NCBI GenBank assembly: GCA_028688905.1
Contig: JAQTXH010000003.1
Coordinates: 248,001 to 312,000, forward strand
DNA from: Acidiphilium sp.
GTDB lineage: Bacteria; Pseudomonadota; Alphaproteobacteria; Acetobacterales; Acetobacteraceae
DNA: 64,000 nucleotides
Reading direction: 5' to 3'
Position 1 is the first letter of the stretch; every line of letters begins with the position of its first letter. Positions 43,620 to 52,838 of this stretch are shown here, piece by piece. Position numbers and translations under genes: made by a program. The notes under the pieces are model-generated. The model ran no database searches. It saw only the letters and a program-made list of their open reading frames with translations, and was not told the DNA's origin.

Positions 43620-44011
43620 GCGTTACAGAATCGATCGATGTCGTCAGGGCGGCCCAGGTGCTGCGCTCACTGGCCAACGCGGTGCGGTTGCGCATTGTGT
43701 TGCATCTGCTGGACGGCGAGCAGTCGGTGGGCGATCTGGAGGCGACGCTCGAAATTCGCCAGCCTAATTTATCGCAGCAACTGGCCGAGTTGCGCGACGC
43801 CGGGCTGGTGACGGCGCGGCGGGAATCGCGCGCGATGATCTACAGCATCGCCAACGAGGAGCAGAAGCGGTTGGTCGCGGCACTGCTGTCCGGCTTCGGC
43901 GGCAGACCACTGGAACCGGTGGCCCGCAAGCCGCGCCGGCAAAACGGCGCGACCGTGCCCGAGCCGCACCGGCAGGTCGCGATGTTCGCAACGATCGGCC
44001 ACCGGCGTTAG
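43616..44011 (+). CDS. ArsR/SmtB-family regulator
   Basis: A 131-residue winged-helix regulator: AAQVLRSLANAVRLRIVLHLLDGEQSVGDLEATLEIRQPNLSQQLAELRDAGLVTARRESRAMIYSIA. No cysteine is present, so metal or thiol sensing of the usual BigR/ArsR kind is unlikely with this protein alone. Translationally coupled to the peroxiredoxin gene, so it probably controls this operon in response to an oxidative or other signal. The C-terminal 35 residues are basic and disordered. Confidence 0.88.
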   Translation: MSVTESIDVVRAAQVLRSLANAVRLRIVLHLLDGEQSVGDLEATLEIRQPNLSQQLAELRDAGLVTARRESRAMIYSIANEEQKRLVAALLSGFGGRPLEPVARKPRRQNGATVPEPHRQVAMFATIGHRR

Positions 44012-44052
44012 AGTGTGATGGCGGCGGCGGAATCGCCGGCCGCGACTCACAC
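44012..44052. terminator. GC-rich hairpin region between arsR and thrS
   Basis: CGGCGGCG pairs with CGCCGGCCG-type sequence inside a GTG/CAC base, in the 102-bp gap between convergent genes. Stem is imperfect and there is no T run. Confidence 0.35.
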
Positions 44053-44113
44053 GTGAAACCGAAGCGCTAGAGCGCCCGTTGTGGTCAAATGGGAACGGTG
44101 CCCCGTCGCGCGG

Positions 44114-46036
44114 TTACCTGAGGTCGGGTGGCGTTGCCTCGGTTTTCAGGGATGCGACCGCTTCATCCAGCGGCATGGATTGCGGCGCGTCGCTGCCCAG
44201 ACGGCGGAGCGAGACGGTGGTTTGGTCCGCCTCACGCCGCCCGACGACCAGGATGTTGGGAACCAGGGCGAGGCTGAGGTCGCGGATTTTGGCGGCGATC
44301 TTTTCATTGCGGGTATCGGTGATCACCGAAAGCCCGGCGGCTTTGAGTGTGGCGGCAACGGTTTCGACGTAGTCGTTGGCATCGGTCACGATGCTGGCGA
44401 TCGCGACCTGGGTGGGGGCGAGCCAGAGCGGGAAGCGGCCGGCGAAGTTTTCGATCAGGATGCCGATGAAACGTTCGAAACTGCCAAGGATCGCGCGATG
44501 CAGCATCACCGGCCGCGCGCGGGAACTGTCGGCGGTGACGTAGCTGGCATCGAGCCGTTCCGGCATCACGAAATCGACCTGAAGCGTGCCGCATTGCCAG
44601 TCGCGGCCGATCGCGTCGCGCAGCACGAATTCCAGTTTCGGGCCGTAGAACGCACCTTCGCCGGGGTTGAGCGTATAGCTGACGCCGGCTTGCGCGCAGG
44701 CCGATTTGAGCGCGAATTCGGCCTTGTCCCAAACCTCGTCGCTGCCTGAACGCGGGGTCGGGCGGTCGGCGAACTTCACGATGAAATCGTCGAACCCGAA
44801 GTCGCGATAAACCAGCCGCAGCATCTCGACGAAGCGGACGGTCTCGTCGGCGATCTGGTCCTCGGTGCAGAAAATATGCGCGTCGTCCTGGGCGAAGGCG
44901 CGCACCCGCATGATGCCGTGCAGCGCGCCCGAGGGTTCATAGCGGTGGCACGCCCCGAATTCCGCCATCCGTAGCGGCAGTTCCCGATAGGACCGCAGGC
45001 CATGATTGAAGATCTGGACGTGGCAGGGGCAGTTCATCGGCTTGACCGCGAGGATTTTGTTTTCGTCCTCGACCTCGGCGATGAACATATGGGCGTGGTA
45101 ATTGTCCCAATGGCCGGATTTTTCCCAGAGCGACCGGTCGAGCAACTGTGGGGTACGGACTTCGGAATAGCCGAACTGCTCCTGCCGGCGGCGCATGTAG
45201 GCTTCGACCGTGCGGTAGAGCCGCCAGCCTTTCTCGTGCCAGAACACCGACCCCACAGCCTCTTCCTGCATGTGGAACAAATCCATCTGCCGGCCGATCT
45301 TGCGATGATCGCGCCGCTCGGCCTCCTCCAACTGGTGCAGATGGGCGTCAAGCTCGGCCTTGTCGCGCCAGGCGGTTCCATAGATGCGGCTGAGCATCGG
45401 GTTGCGATGATCGCCGCGCCAGTAGGCGCCGGCAACCTTGGTGAGTTTGAACGCGGGGCCGATGTCGCCGGTTGCGCGCATGTGCGGACCGCGGCACAGG
45501 TCGAGCCAGTCGCCCTGGCGGTAGATCGTGATGGTTTCGGCGTCCGGCAGGTCGCGGATCAGCTCGGCCTTGAAGCGTTCGCCGCGTGCCTCGAAGAAGT
45601 CGATGGCGGTATCGCGCGGCCAGACCTCGCGGGTGAAGGGCGCGTTGGCGGCGACGATCGCGCGCATCTTGGCCTCGATCGCGGGCAGATCGTCCGGGGT
45701 GAAGGCTTCGTTGCGGAAGAAATCGTAATAGAAGCCACCCTCGATCGCCGGGCCGATGGTGACCTGGGTGCCGGGATAGAGTGATTGCACGGCTTCCGCC
45801 ATCACATGGGCGGCGTCATGGCGGATCAGGGTGAGGGCTTCGGGGTCTTTGCGGGTGATGAAGCGAAGGCGGGAATCGGCATTGATTTCGCGCGACATAT
45901 CCATCAGCGCGCCATCGACCTCCATCGCCAGCGCGGCTTTGGCAAGGCCCGGCCCGATCGATGCCGCGATCGTGGTGCCGGTGACGACGCCCGGATAGTC
46001 GCGGACGGAACCGTCAGGCAGAGTGATCGCAGGCAT
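44114..46036 (-). CDS. thrS: Threonyl-tRNA synthetase
   Basis: A 640-residue class II synthetase with TGS domain ([13 protein letters not shown]), N-terminal editing domain with the [10 protein letters not shown] motif and a later Cys/His pair, and the catalytic core: [20 protein letters not shown], motif 2 region [31 protein letters not shown] and the zinc-binding Cys (MNCPCH). C-terminal anticodon-binding domain from about 540 ([26 protein letters not shown]). Charges tRNA-Thr and edits Ser mischarging. Glycosyltransferase genes lie just upstream on the map and end 12 bases before its start. Confidence 0.97.
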   Translation of the reverse strand: MPAITLPDGSVRDYPGVVTGTTIAASIGPGLAKAALAMEVDGALMDMSREINADSRLRFITRKDPEALTLIRHDAAHVMAEAVQSLYPGTQVTIGPAIEGGFYYDFFRNEAFTPDDLPAIEAKMRAIVAANAPFTREVWPRDTAIDFFEARGERFKAELIRDLPDAETITIYRQGDWLDLCRGPHMRATGDIGPAFKLTKVAGAYWRGDHRNPMLSRIYGTAWRDKAELDAHLHQLEEAERRDHRKIGRQMDLFHMQEEAVGSVFWHEKGWRLYRTVEAYMRRRQEQFGYSEVRTPQLLDRSLWEKSGHWDNYHAHMFIAEVEDENKILAVKPMNCPCHVQIFNHGLRSYRELPLRMAEFGACHRYEPSGALHGIMRVRAFAQDDAHIFCTEDQIADETVRFVEMLRLVYRDFGFDDFIVKFADRPTPRSGSDEVWDKAEFALKSACAQAGVSYTLNPGEGAFYGPKLEFVLRDAIGRDWQCGTLQVDFVMPERLDASYVTADSSRARPVMLHRAILGSFERFIGILIENFAGRFPLWLAPTQVAIASIVTDANDYVETVAATLKAAGLSVITDTRNEKIAAKIRDLSLALVPNILVVGRREADQTTVSLRRLGSDAPQSMPLDEAVASLKTEATPPDLR

Positions 46037-46048
46037 TGTTTCGCTCCT

Positions 46049-47002
46049 TCAAGGCATCAAAGAGGGGTGGTTATGCCGCCCCGCAACCGCTTGGGCAACC
46101 GTTGCCACCGGCAGGTCTGCGAGGCTGGCGGCGCGGATGATCGTGGGCCACGCGCCGTCGGGGGCGCGCGGTGCGGTCAGCGCGGGGTCGCTGGTGCCGC
46201 CGAACAGGACGATGCTGGGGATGCCCAGGGCGGCGGCAAGGTGCATCGGGCCGGTGTCGTTGCCGATGGCAAGGCCGGCGCGGCTAAGGGCGGCGGCGAG
46301 TTGGGGCAGGGTGGTGCGGCCGGTGAGGTCGATCGCGCCGGGCATGCTGCCCTCAATCGCGGCGGCCAGGTCTCGTTCGGACTTGGTGCCGAAGATGACC
46401 GTGGGCATGCCGAGCGACGCCGCGAGCGCGCCGAAACGCGCGGCGGGCCAACGTTTTTCCGGCCGGTGCGGCGCGGTACCGGGGATCAGGGCGATGAAAC
46501 GATCGGGCAAAGCGAGCGGCGGCGGCGCGGTCCGCAGCCAGGTGAGATCGGGTTGCGCCATTGTGGCTATCCCTGCCATCGCCAGTTGCTCGGCGATGCG
46601 TTCGCGCGAGTGCAGGGTGTCGCGCGCCGGGTTGGCGTGCGGGTAATCGCAGCCAGGGGCGATGCCCGACCATTGGGGCGACCCGGCGAGGCGGTAATAG
46701 CGCGAGGACCGCGACGAAGTCTGGAGATCGTAGACCCTGTCGAACCCCATTAAACTCCGGCGCAGGCGGATCAGGCCGGCGACATCCCAGGGCGATGGTT
46801 TTGCATCGATCGTCACGTGGTCGAACCACGGCGATGGTGCCATCCACGCGGCGAAGGGGGCCGTGGTGAGGAGGGTGATGTCAGCCTGCTCGTGGGCGGC
46901 GCGGATGGCGGCAAATCCGGCAAAACTCAGAACGATGTCGCCCAGCGCACCGTGGCGGATGACCAGTACCCGTTTGAGAGGCGCGTGGTGTCCCAACGCC
47001 AT
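46049..47002 (-). CDS. Glycosyltransferase family 9 (heptosyltransferase-like)
   Basis: A 317-residue GT-B enzyme. The N-terminus KRVLVIRHGALGDIVLSFAGFAAIR is the ADP-heptose transferase signature, and GNDTGPMHLAAALGIPSIVLFGGTSDP the donor-binding motif. It should add a sugar to the lipopolysaccharide core at the inner membrane face. I chose the ATG at 47002, which starts MALGHHAPLKRVLVIRHG; the longer frame overlaps the upstream glycosyltransferase. The operon GT4-GT9-thrS is tight (11 and 12 bases between genes). Confidence 0.88.
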   Translation of the reverse strand: MALGHHAPLKRVLVIRHGALGDIVLSFAGFAAIRAAHEQADITLLTTAPFAAWMAPSPWFDHVTIDAKPSPWDVAGLIRLRRSLMGFDRVYDLQTSSRSSRYYRLAGSPQWSGIAPGCDYPHANPARDTLHSRERIAEQLAMAGIATMAQPDLTWLRTAPPPLALPDRFIALIPGTAPHRPEKRWPAARFGALAASLGMPTVIFGTKSERDLAAAIEGSMPGAIDLTGRTTLPQLAAALSRAGLAIGNDTGPMHLAAALGIPSIVLFGGTSDPALTAPRAPDGAWPTIIRAASLADLPVATVAQAVAGRHNHPSLMP

Positions 47003-47013
47003 GCCGGGACGCC

Positions 47014-48153
47014 TCAGCCCAGCAATTCGTGGTAGACGGCGAGGTTGCCGGCCTGCATCGCCGCAACCGAATAATGTGCCGCGACGAAGGCCCGTGCCGC
47101 TGCTCCCACGGCGATGCGGGCGTCGATCGGCAGGTCGAGAGCAGCGTCGATCGCGGCGGCCAGGGCTGCCGGGTCGCCTGGGGTGACGCGCCAGCCGGTT
47201 TCTCCGGCCCGGATGGTTTCGCGCGCCGCACCGTGATCGGTGGCGACGACGAGGCGGCGCATCGCCTGTGCTTCGACGATGGTGCGGCCGAACGCCTCCG
47301 GGTCGGTCGAGGCGTTCACCACGACGTCGGCAAGCTTGTAGGCGGCGGGCATATCCGCGCAGTCGCCGGCGAACAACACGCGCTTGTCGACATCGAGGCT
47401 CACGGCAATTTCGGACAGCGACTTCAGATAGGCGTCGCGGCCTTGCGCGCTGCCCACCAAAATCAGTATGGCATCGCGGTGGCGGAGTTGGGCCAGCGCC
47501 GCGATCATCACCGCCTGGCCCTTCCACGTGGTCAGGCGTGCCGGCAGCATGATGGTCGGCACCCCGTCCGGCAGCCGCCACGACCGGGCAAGGCGTTCGA
47601 CCCGGCCATCGTTCACCGCATCCGGGTCGAACCGCGCGGGATCGACGCCGCCGGGGACGAGGCGCAGCCGGTCGTCGCCCACGTGATGGCGCGCGCGCAC
47701 CAGATCGGCGATGAACTGCGACGTGGCGATCACCCGGTCGCCGGAGGCCATGACCGCGTTATAGTGGCGTTTCAGCAGGCCGCTCTGGTTGTAGGCACCG
47801 TGATAGGTGGTCACGAACGGAATGCTGCGGCGTTTGCTGGCCGAGCGGGCGGCGAAGGCCGGTGTCCGCGAATGGGCATGCACCAGGGAGACGTGGTGGC
47901 TGTGGATCAGCTTGGATAACTGGTCGCCGTTCCAACTCATGCGGAACGGGTTACGCGATTTCAGGTCGAGCGAAATATGGGTACCCCCGGCGCGCTCGAC
48001 GGCGGCGACGAGTTTGCCCGGCAGGCTGGCGACCAGCGCGCGGGCGCCGGTGCGGGCGATGGCTTCGGTCAGCTCCACCACCACCTGCTCGACGCCGCCG
48101 GTTTCCAGTTGCGGCAGAACCTGTAAAATCGCGTAATCCGAGGGTTGGGCCAT
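47014..48153 (-). CDS. Glycosyltransferase family 4
   Basis: A 379-residue GT-B enzyme. N-terminal acceptor domain VLPQLETGGVEQVVVELTEAIA, then HAHSRTPAFAARSASKRRSIPFVTTYHG, and donor-domain motifs LPARLTTWKGQAVMIAAL and NASTDPEAFGRTIVEAQAMRRLVVATDHGAARE with the E-x7-E nucleotide-sugar site. It acts at the cytoplasmic side in LPS or exopolysaccharide synthesis; the acceptor is unknown. First gene of the GT4-GT9-thrS unit, divergent from the hydrolase at 48213. Confidence 0.9.
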   Translation of the reverse strand: MAQPSDYAILQVLPQLETGGVEQVVVELTEAIARTGARALVASLPGKLVAAVERAGGTHISLDLKSRNPFRMSWNGDQLSKLIHSHHVSLVHAHSRTPAFAARSASKRRSIPFVTTYHGAYNQSGLLKRHYNAVMASGDRVIATSQFIADLVRARHHVGDDRLRLVPGGVDPARFDPDAVNDGRVERLARSWRLPDGVPTIMLPARLTTWKGQAVMIAALAQLRHRDAILILVGSAQGRDAYLKSLSEIAVSLDVDKRVLFAGDCADMPAAYKLADVVVNASTDPEAFGRTIVEAQAMRRLVVATDHGAARETIRAGETGWRVTPGDPAALAAAIDAALDLPIDARIAVGAAARAFVAAHYSVAAMQAGNLAVYHELLG

Positions 48154-48212
48154 AGTTCACCTGCTGTGTGAACGGGGCGTTAGCATGACGGGCACGCAAT
48201 GGGGAGGGCGGT

Positions 48213-48977
48213 ATGGATGAACGGTATGGCGTAATCGAGGCGGGCGGGGTCGCGCTGCACTACGCGCATCTGATCGGTGACGGCCCGACCGTGGTGTTTC
48301 TGCCGGGTTTCGCCTCCGACATGCAGGGGTCGAAAGCGGTATTTCTGCGCGACGCGTGCGCGGTACGCGGCCAGGCGATGTTGCGGCTGGACTATTCCGG
48401 CCATGGTGCCTCGGGCGGGCGGTTCGAGGAGGGTACGATCGGGCGGTGGTCGGCGGATGCGCTGGCGGTGATCGGCGCGGTGGTGCCAACGCAGACGCTC
48501 GTGCTGGTGGGATCTTCAATGGGCGGCTGGATCATGCTGTTGCTGCTGCGTGCGTTGGGGGCGCGGGTGGCCGGCGTGGTGGGGGTTGCCGCCGCGCCCG
48601 ACTTCACCGAGGATTTGATAAGACCGGAATTGTCAGCGGCGGCCTACGCGGCGCTGGCGCGGGACGGCATGGTGCCGATGCCCAATCCCTACGGGCCGCC
48701 GACACCCTTGACCGCCGCCCTGCTCGACGATGGCCGCGCGCAACTGGTGTTGCGCAGCCCGATCCGGTTCGCCGGGCCGGTGCGACTGGTGCATGGCCAA
48801 CGCGACGCCGATGTCCCCTGGCAGACCAGTCTTCGCCTCGCCGAACGGATTACCGGCGACGATGTGCAGATCGTGCTGATCAAGGACGGTGAGCATCGGC
48901 TGTCGCGCCCGAGCGATCTGGCGGTGATCGGGGATGCTACGGCGGCGGTCGTCGCCCTGTGTAAAGGCTCGTCGTGA
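48213..48977 (+). CDS. Alpha/beta hydrolase, ABHD10-like
   Basis: A 254-residue serine hydrolase: VVFLPGFASDMQGSKAVFL (oxyanion region), DYSGHGASGG, nucleophile elbow GSSMGGW, Asp in HGQRDADVPW and catalytic His in KDGEHRLSRP. The pattern resembles the ABHD10/palmitoyl-thioesterase group of alphaproteobacteria. Cytosolic esterase; natural substrate unknown. Its last 41 bases overlap the 3' end of the convergent methyltransferase gene. Confidence 0.87.
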   Translation: MDERYGVIEAGGVALHYAHLIGDGPTVVFLPGFASDMQGSKAVFLRDACAVRGQAMLRLDYSGHGASGGRFEEGTIGRWSADALAVIGAVVPTQTLVLVGSSMGGWIMLLLLRALGARVAGVVGVAAAPDFTEDLIRPELSAAAYAALARDGMVPMPNPYGPPTPLTAALLDDGRAQLVLRSPIRFAGPVRLVHGQRDADVPWQTSLRLAERITGDDVQIVLIKDGEHRLSRPSDLAVIGDATAAVVALCKGSS

Positions 48978-49776
48978 AGCGCCGATCGACCGTGCCGCCG
49001 AACTGTTCGTCGGCGATGCGGGCTATGCCGGCGAGAAAAATCTGGCGCTGCGCGGGCGGTAACGCCGTGACGGCGGAAAACGTCGCGTAAAGCCCGACCA
49101 GACGGGTTGTGTCATAGCGCTGGGTCCATTGCCAGGCATCGGCGCGCACATCAACGAAGCCCGCCGCCGTCAGGTCATGCAGGCGGGCGGTGCGGTCCAG
49201 ATCGAACGGCAGGCGCGGGCCAGGCGCGGCGATGCGGGGCGGCGCGGCGATCGTGAAAAGATGCCGGGTTGCGGCTTGAAAATTGTCGGTGGTCGCGCGG
49301 CCAAAATGGGTCCACCACATCGCCCACCAGCCACCGGGTGCCAAGGCGGCGTAAATTTTTCGCAGGCCCGAACGTTGGTCGATCCAGTGAAATGAGGTCG
49401 CCGCGACGCCGAGGGTGAAGCTGGCGGCGGGAAGGCGGGCATTTTCGAAGGGCGTTTCGTCGAGGGTAAGGGCGCGGTTGGGAAAGGCGTGCCGCAGATG
49501 GGCGGCAAACCGGGCATCAGGTTCGATCGCGTGCAGCCGCGAGGTACCCCGGGCCAGCAACGATGCGGTGGCGATGCCGGTGCCGGGGCCGATTTCGAGG
49601 GTTGTGCTGTCGATCCCCAGATCGCACCGGTCGGTCAGGCAGGCGTAAAGCGCATCGGGGTAGCCGGGCCGGACGGCGGCATAGGTGGCCGGGCTTTCAC
49701 CAAATCCGCGACGCCCGAAGCTGTGCGGCACTTTTGTCACGGTGCCTCGATAGGCTGGAACGATATTGCGTGACAA
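48937..49776 (-). CDS. Class I SAM-dependent methyltransferase
   Basis: A methyltransferase of up to 279 residues: LEIGPGTGIATASLLARG (motif I, SAM glycine loop), AIEPDARFAAHLRHAFP (motif II acidic residue), ATSFHWIDQRSGLRKIYAALAPGGWWAMWW. The FGESPATYAAVRPGYPDALYACL N-terminus places it in the group of small-molecule methyltransferases. The only start at 49776 is TTG at the edge of the 23-bp repeat; GTG at 49740 (with GAGG upstream) may be the true start. The promoter must read through or start in the tandem repeat. Confidence 0.85.
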   Translation of the reverse strand: MSRNIVPAYRGTVTKVPHSFGRRGFGESPATYAAVRPGYPDALYACLTDRCDLGIDSTTLEIGPGTGIATASLLARGTSRLHAIEPDARFAAHLRHAFPNRALTLDETPFENARLPAASFTLGVAATSFHWIDQRSGLRKIYAALAPGGWWAMWWTHFGRATTDNFQAATRHLFTIAAPPRIAAPGPRLPFDLDRTARLHDLTAAGFVDVRADAWQWTQRYDTTRLVGLYATFSAVTALPPAQRQIFLAGIARIADEQFGGTVDRRFTTSLYTGRRPPP

Positions 49777-49913
49777 GCGGAGCGGTGAAACGGACCGGAG
49801 CGGAGCGGTGAAACGGACCGGAGCGGAGCGGTGAAACGGACCGGAGCGGAGCGGTGAAACGGACCGGAGCGGAGCGGTGAAACGGACCGGAGCGGAGCGG
49901 TGAAACGGACCAG
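49776..49913. repeat. 23-bp tandem repeat, six units (minisatellite)
   Basis: Six head-to-tail units of 23 bp beginning AGCGGAGCGGTGAAAC and ending GGACCGG. Five are identical; the last has one substitution. It sits directly upstream of the methyltransferase gene and before the terminator at 49944. Confidence 0.95.
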
Positions 49914-49943
49914 AATGCTACGTGATCACTGCAGTAAGTGAAA

Positions 49944-49982
49944 AGAGCCTGTCGATGCGCCGTGCGGCACCGAACAGGCTCT
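49944..49982 (-). terminator. Rho-independent-type terminator of the repeat-protein gene
   Basis: AGAGCCTGT (49944-49952) pairs with ACAGGCTCT (49974-49982); an inner GC pairing extends the stem. On the minus strand it is followed by TTTT and lies 30 bases after the gene's stop. The right arm with its flank (CGAACAGGCTCT, CGCT) resembles the dispersed hairpin repeat. Confidence 0.65.
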
Positions 49983-50011
49983 CGCTTGAAGCCGCCGAAA
50001 GGCGCGGCTGA

Positions 50012-51847
50012 TCAGGTCAGGATTGTGCCGGACCCGCCGATGCTGGCCGACAGGGTGGAGGTGATGCCCTGCACGGAGATTTGGGTGCCATCGCTCAAGG
50101 TGATGCCCAGAGCGCCGGCAGCGACCGCCTGGTGTGTGATGGTGACGCCGGACCCCAGAGTGACGGTGTCGGTGCCGCTGCGAAAGCCGGTGATGACATC
50201 GATACTGGTGCCGGAATTGCTGTTGAACTCGAAATTATTGAGTGCGGCGTTTGCACCCCCGATCATGGTCGTGCTGCCCGGCCCGGCGATCAGATTATTG
50301 GTGCCAATGCCCCCCGTGAGGGTGTTGCCACTGCCTTCGGCATACAGTGTGTTGACGCCGGCACCGCCCGTGAGCGAGTTATTCCCGTCGGAGCCGCCGT
50401 AGGCGGTGATCCCCCCTGACCCACCGGTTGCGGTGATGCCTCCGGTGCCGCGTTCGACAACGCTGTGGCCAGGACCACCGATGAAATCAAGCGTTCCGCT
50501 GCCGCCGTAGACATATGCCGCCCCGGTCGCGCTGATCGTGTCCGCCCCGGAGCTTACAAACGCGAGCGACCCGCCGTTCAAGGTGGCGCTATTGGAGCCG
50601 GAGGCGAAAATCACGAAGTTGCTGCCAGTGGCGTCGATCGAGGCGTTGCCCTGGGCGTAGGCGGAGGAGGAACCGCTAAGGGTCGCCAGATCGCTGGCAC
50701 CGGGGCCGCCGAGAACCACGAAGGCGTTGCTCGATGAGGAGGCGATGATCGAATCGTTGGTCCCGGCGGCAAACACTACGCCACCGCCCGCGACGTTGAT
50801 GGTGTTGTTCGTGCCGTTGCCGAGAACGGTGTCGGTGCCGGTGGCATTGATCGTGTTGCCGCTGCCGTAGGCATAAAAAACCCCGGTGGGTCCGGCGTCG
50901 ACAATATTGCTCTGGCCGAACAGGGCAACCGGCGCGCTGCCACTGCTGCTGATCGTGTTTTCATTACCGAGAACGATCACCTTGAGACCGGCGGTCATGT
51001 TCACGGAGTTCATATTGCCGCCGACCAGCACATTGGTGCTGCCGCCCGCCGTAAGGCTGTCTTCGGTGCCGTACATGTTGACCGTATCGTTACCGGTCGC
51101 CGTCACCGCGTTGCTCGACGAGAGCGTCGTCATGCCGACGAAGGCATTGCCGGTGACGGTGATAAGATTGCCGGCGTCGGCCACAGTCACATGATCGTTG
51201 CCGCCGGACGTGACGGTGGATGTCCCGGCATCGAGTTGGATCAAATTGTTGCCGCCGGTTGTGGAGATCGTGTTGTAGCTGTTCGATTGCCCGTTATTCA
51301 AAGCGGCGGTGATGGTGTTGTTGCCGCTCGCCACGACCACGGTATAGTTCAGACCATCCAGCGTGAAGTTGTTGTTGCCGCCGCCGCCAAAGATCGAGTC
51401 GGTGTTCGTGCCGCCCTGGGGGTCGAATGTCAGATTGGTGCTGGCACCGGTGACGACCAGCTGACTGCTCCCGGCACCGCCGGTGATGGTTTCGTTGCCC
51501 GAAAATGTCGCGATGATACCGGCGAACCCGCGGGAGTTTCCTTGCGCCGGCAGCGAAAGGGCACCTCCGCCGGTCACCGTGCCGGATAGGTACACATAGT
51601 TTCCCGTGGCGTACCCTGAAATGGACCCAGGCAGAGCGGAACTCGGCGTTCCATCGGGATTGAGGACGATCTGCGACGCCGTGACGGAGGCTTCGCTCAG
51701 GTTTTGGGCGGCAAGCTCGGTGATATTGTTACTGAGAAGATGCTGCACCGCCGGCACCAGACTGGCACTGATATCGAAGCTGATCGGGGTTCCCTGATAT
51801 ACCGGTGTGACCGAGACGCTACCCGTCGTGGATTGTGAACCTGACAC
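50012..51847 (-). CDS. Gly/Asn/Ser/Thr-rich repeat protein (RTX/beta-helix type)
   Basis: A 611-residue protein with no signal peptide. After a unique N-terminal part (about 1-85) it consists of irregular 9-10-residue beta-strand repeats rich in GGxGxN-like and GNNTI turns (about 90-560), for example GGAGVNTLYAEGSGNTLTGG and NNLIAGPGSTTMIGG, which resemble calcium-binding RTX nonapeptides; the C-terminal domain (FEFNSNSGTSIDVITGFRSGTDTV) looks like the end of hemolysin-type proteins, where the type I secretion signal lies. It is probably an exported surface or matrix protein; no type I secretion genes are near. GTG start with GGAGA upstream. Function unknown. Confidence 0.75.
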   Translation of the reverse strand: MSGSQSTTGSVSVTPVYQGTPISFDISASLVPAVQHLLSNNITELAAQNLSEASVTASQIVLNPDGTPSSALPGSISGYATGNYVYLSGTVTGGGALSLPAQGNSRGFAGIIATFSGNETITGGAGSSQLVVTGASTNLTFDPQGGTNTDSIFGGGGNNNFTLDGLNYTVVVASGNNTITAALNNGQSNSYNTISTTGGNNLIQLDAGTSTVTSGGNDHVTVADAGNLITVTGNAFVGMTTLSSSNAVTATGNDTVNMYGTEDSLTAGGSTNVLVGGNMNSVNMTAGLKVIVLGNENTISSSGSAPVALFGQSNIVDAGPTGVFYAYGSGNTINATGTDTVLGNGTNNTINVAGGGVVFAAGTNDSIIASSSSNAFVVLGGPGASDLATLSGSSSAYAQGNASIDATGSNFVIFASGSNSATLNGGSLAFVSSGADTISATGAAYVYGGSGTLDFIGGPGHSVVERGTGGITATGGSGGITAYGGSDGNNSLTGGAGVNTLYAEGSGNTLTGGIGTNNLIAGPGSTTMIGGANAALNNFEFNSNSGTSIDVITGFRSGTDTVTLGSGVTITHQAVAAGALGITLSDGTQISVQGITSTLSASIGGSGTILT

Positions 51848-52031
51848 GAAACTCTCCTTGCAATGGCGACCTTAAGGCGATACCGCTTCATTAAGCAGGA
51901 TTGGTTAAGATCCGCTGAATGGACCACCTGAAATATGGTGTCGCCCGTGTATTGCAACCTGAGCGTGTTATCAAGAAAAATTTGCGTGACTTCTAATTGT
52001 GTCTCAGAAAACGAGACAATTATTTGGATGA

Positions 52032-52838
52032 TCAGCTAAATTTCAACCCGGACTCCAGGAGTGCCTGGAACTCATCCTGATGGCGGTAGCCCGGCATCAG
52101 GGCGTCCAGATCGGCATCGTGGCTGGTTGCGGGGTGAAAATAGATTTCGCTGGAACCGGGGGGCAGATGGGCCAGCAGGGTCTGCACGTGCGGCAGCGTC
52201 ATCTGGCCCGACCATTTTATGCCGAACACATGGTCGGTGCAGGTGAGGCCGGCGCGACGCGCCCGATGGCGCAATAACTGTGTCCAGGCGTAAAGCACGC
52301 GGTCGCCGAGGCTGGGGGCCACGCCACAAGCCTCCAAAGTCGCCGGCGGCTCAGCGGGAACCCGGATGCGGCGAAGGCCGAACTCGCGGCCGATGTCGAT
52401 CATCAGGCGCGCGACCGTCGGATGCAGATGCATATGTTTGTGGCAATCCGCATGGTGAAGCGGCAAGCCGGTGGCACGATAGGCGGTGAACTGGGCACGG
52501 ATTTCGGCGCAGAGTTCACCCCGGGCGCGCGGCGAAAAAAAATAGCGAAAGCCCAGCGCGGTCTGGTGGGTGCCAAACCGGCCATCGTTGCCGGTAACGC
52601 TCGGCAGCGACGCATGGCCCAGCACCGAATCGCCCTCGACCAGAACGAGGTGCAACCCCACGTTCAGACCCGGCAACCGCCTGGCGCGGGCAACGGCATC
52701 GGCCGCCGCCGGGCCGGCGACCATCAGGCTGGCCTGGGTCAGAACGCCATCCCGATGGGCGACCTCAACCGCTTCATTGACGCTCTCGGTCAGGCCGAAG
52801 TCATCGGCCGAGAAGACGACGGAGGTTGGTTCAGGCAG
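52032..52838 (-). CDS. hpnK: Hopanoid biosynthesis deacetylase HpnK
   Basis: A YdjC/ChbG-fold carbohydrate deacetylase. The usual N-terminal metal motif is present: VVFSADDFGLTESVNEAVEV, followed by GLNVGLHLVLVEGDS, HHADCHKHMHLHP and EIYFHPATSHDAD. The first ATG in frame is only at 52724, inside the protein, which would delete the ADDFG motif; the frame is open to CTG at 52838, which overlaps the hpnJ stop and gives 268 residues. I extend the gene to there. HpnK removes acetyl from N-acetylglucosaminyl-bacteriohopanetetrol made by HpnI. Last gene of the dxs-hpnM-I-J-K unit. Confidence 0.82.
   Translation of the reverse strand: MPEPTSVVFSADDFGLTESVNEAVEVAHRDGVLTQASLMVAGPAAADAVARARRLPGLNVGLHLVLVEGDSVLGHASLPSVTGNDGRFGTHQTALGFRYFFSPRARGELCAEIRAQFTAYRATGLPLHHADCHKHMHLHPTVARLMIDIGREFGLRRIRVPAEPPATLEACGVAPSLGDRVLYAWTQLLRHRARRAGLTCTDHVFGIKWSGQMTLPHVQTLLAHLPPGSSEIYFHPATSHDADLDALMPGYRHQDEFQALLESGLKFS

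Noticed and set aside
49776-49913. CRISPR array
   Set aside because: Units are directly adjacent with no spacers, and no cas genes are present.
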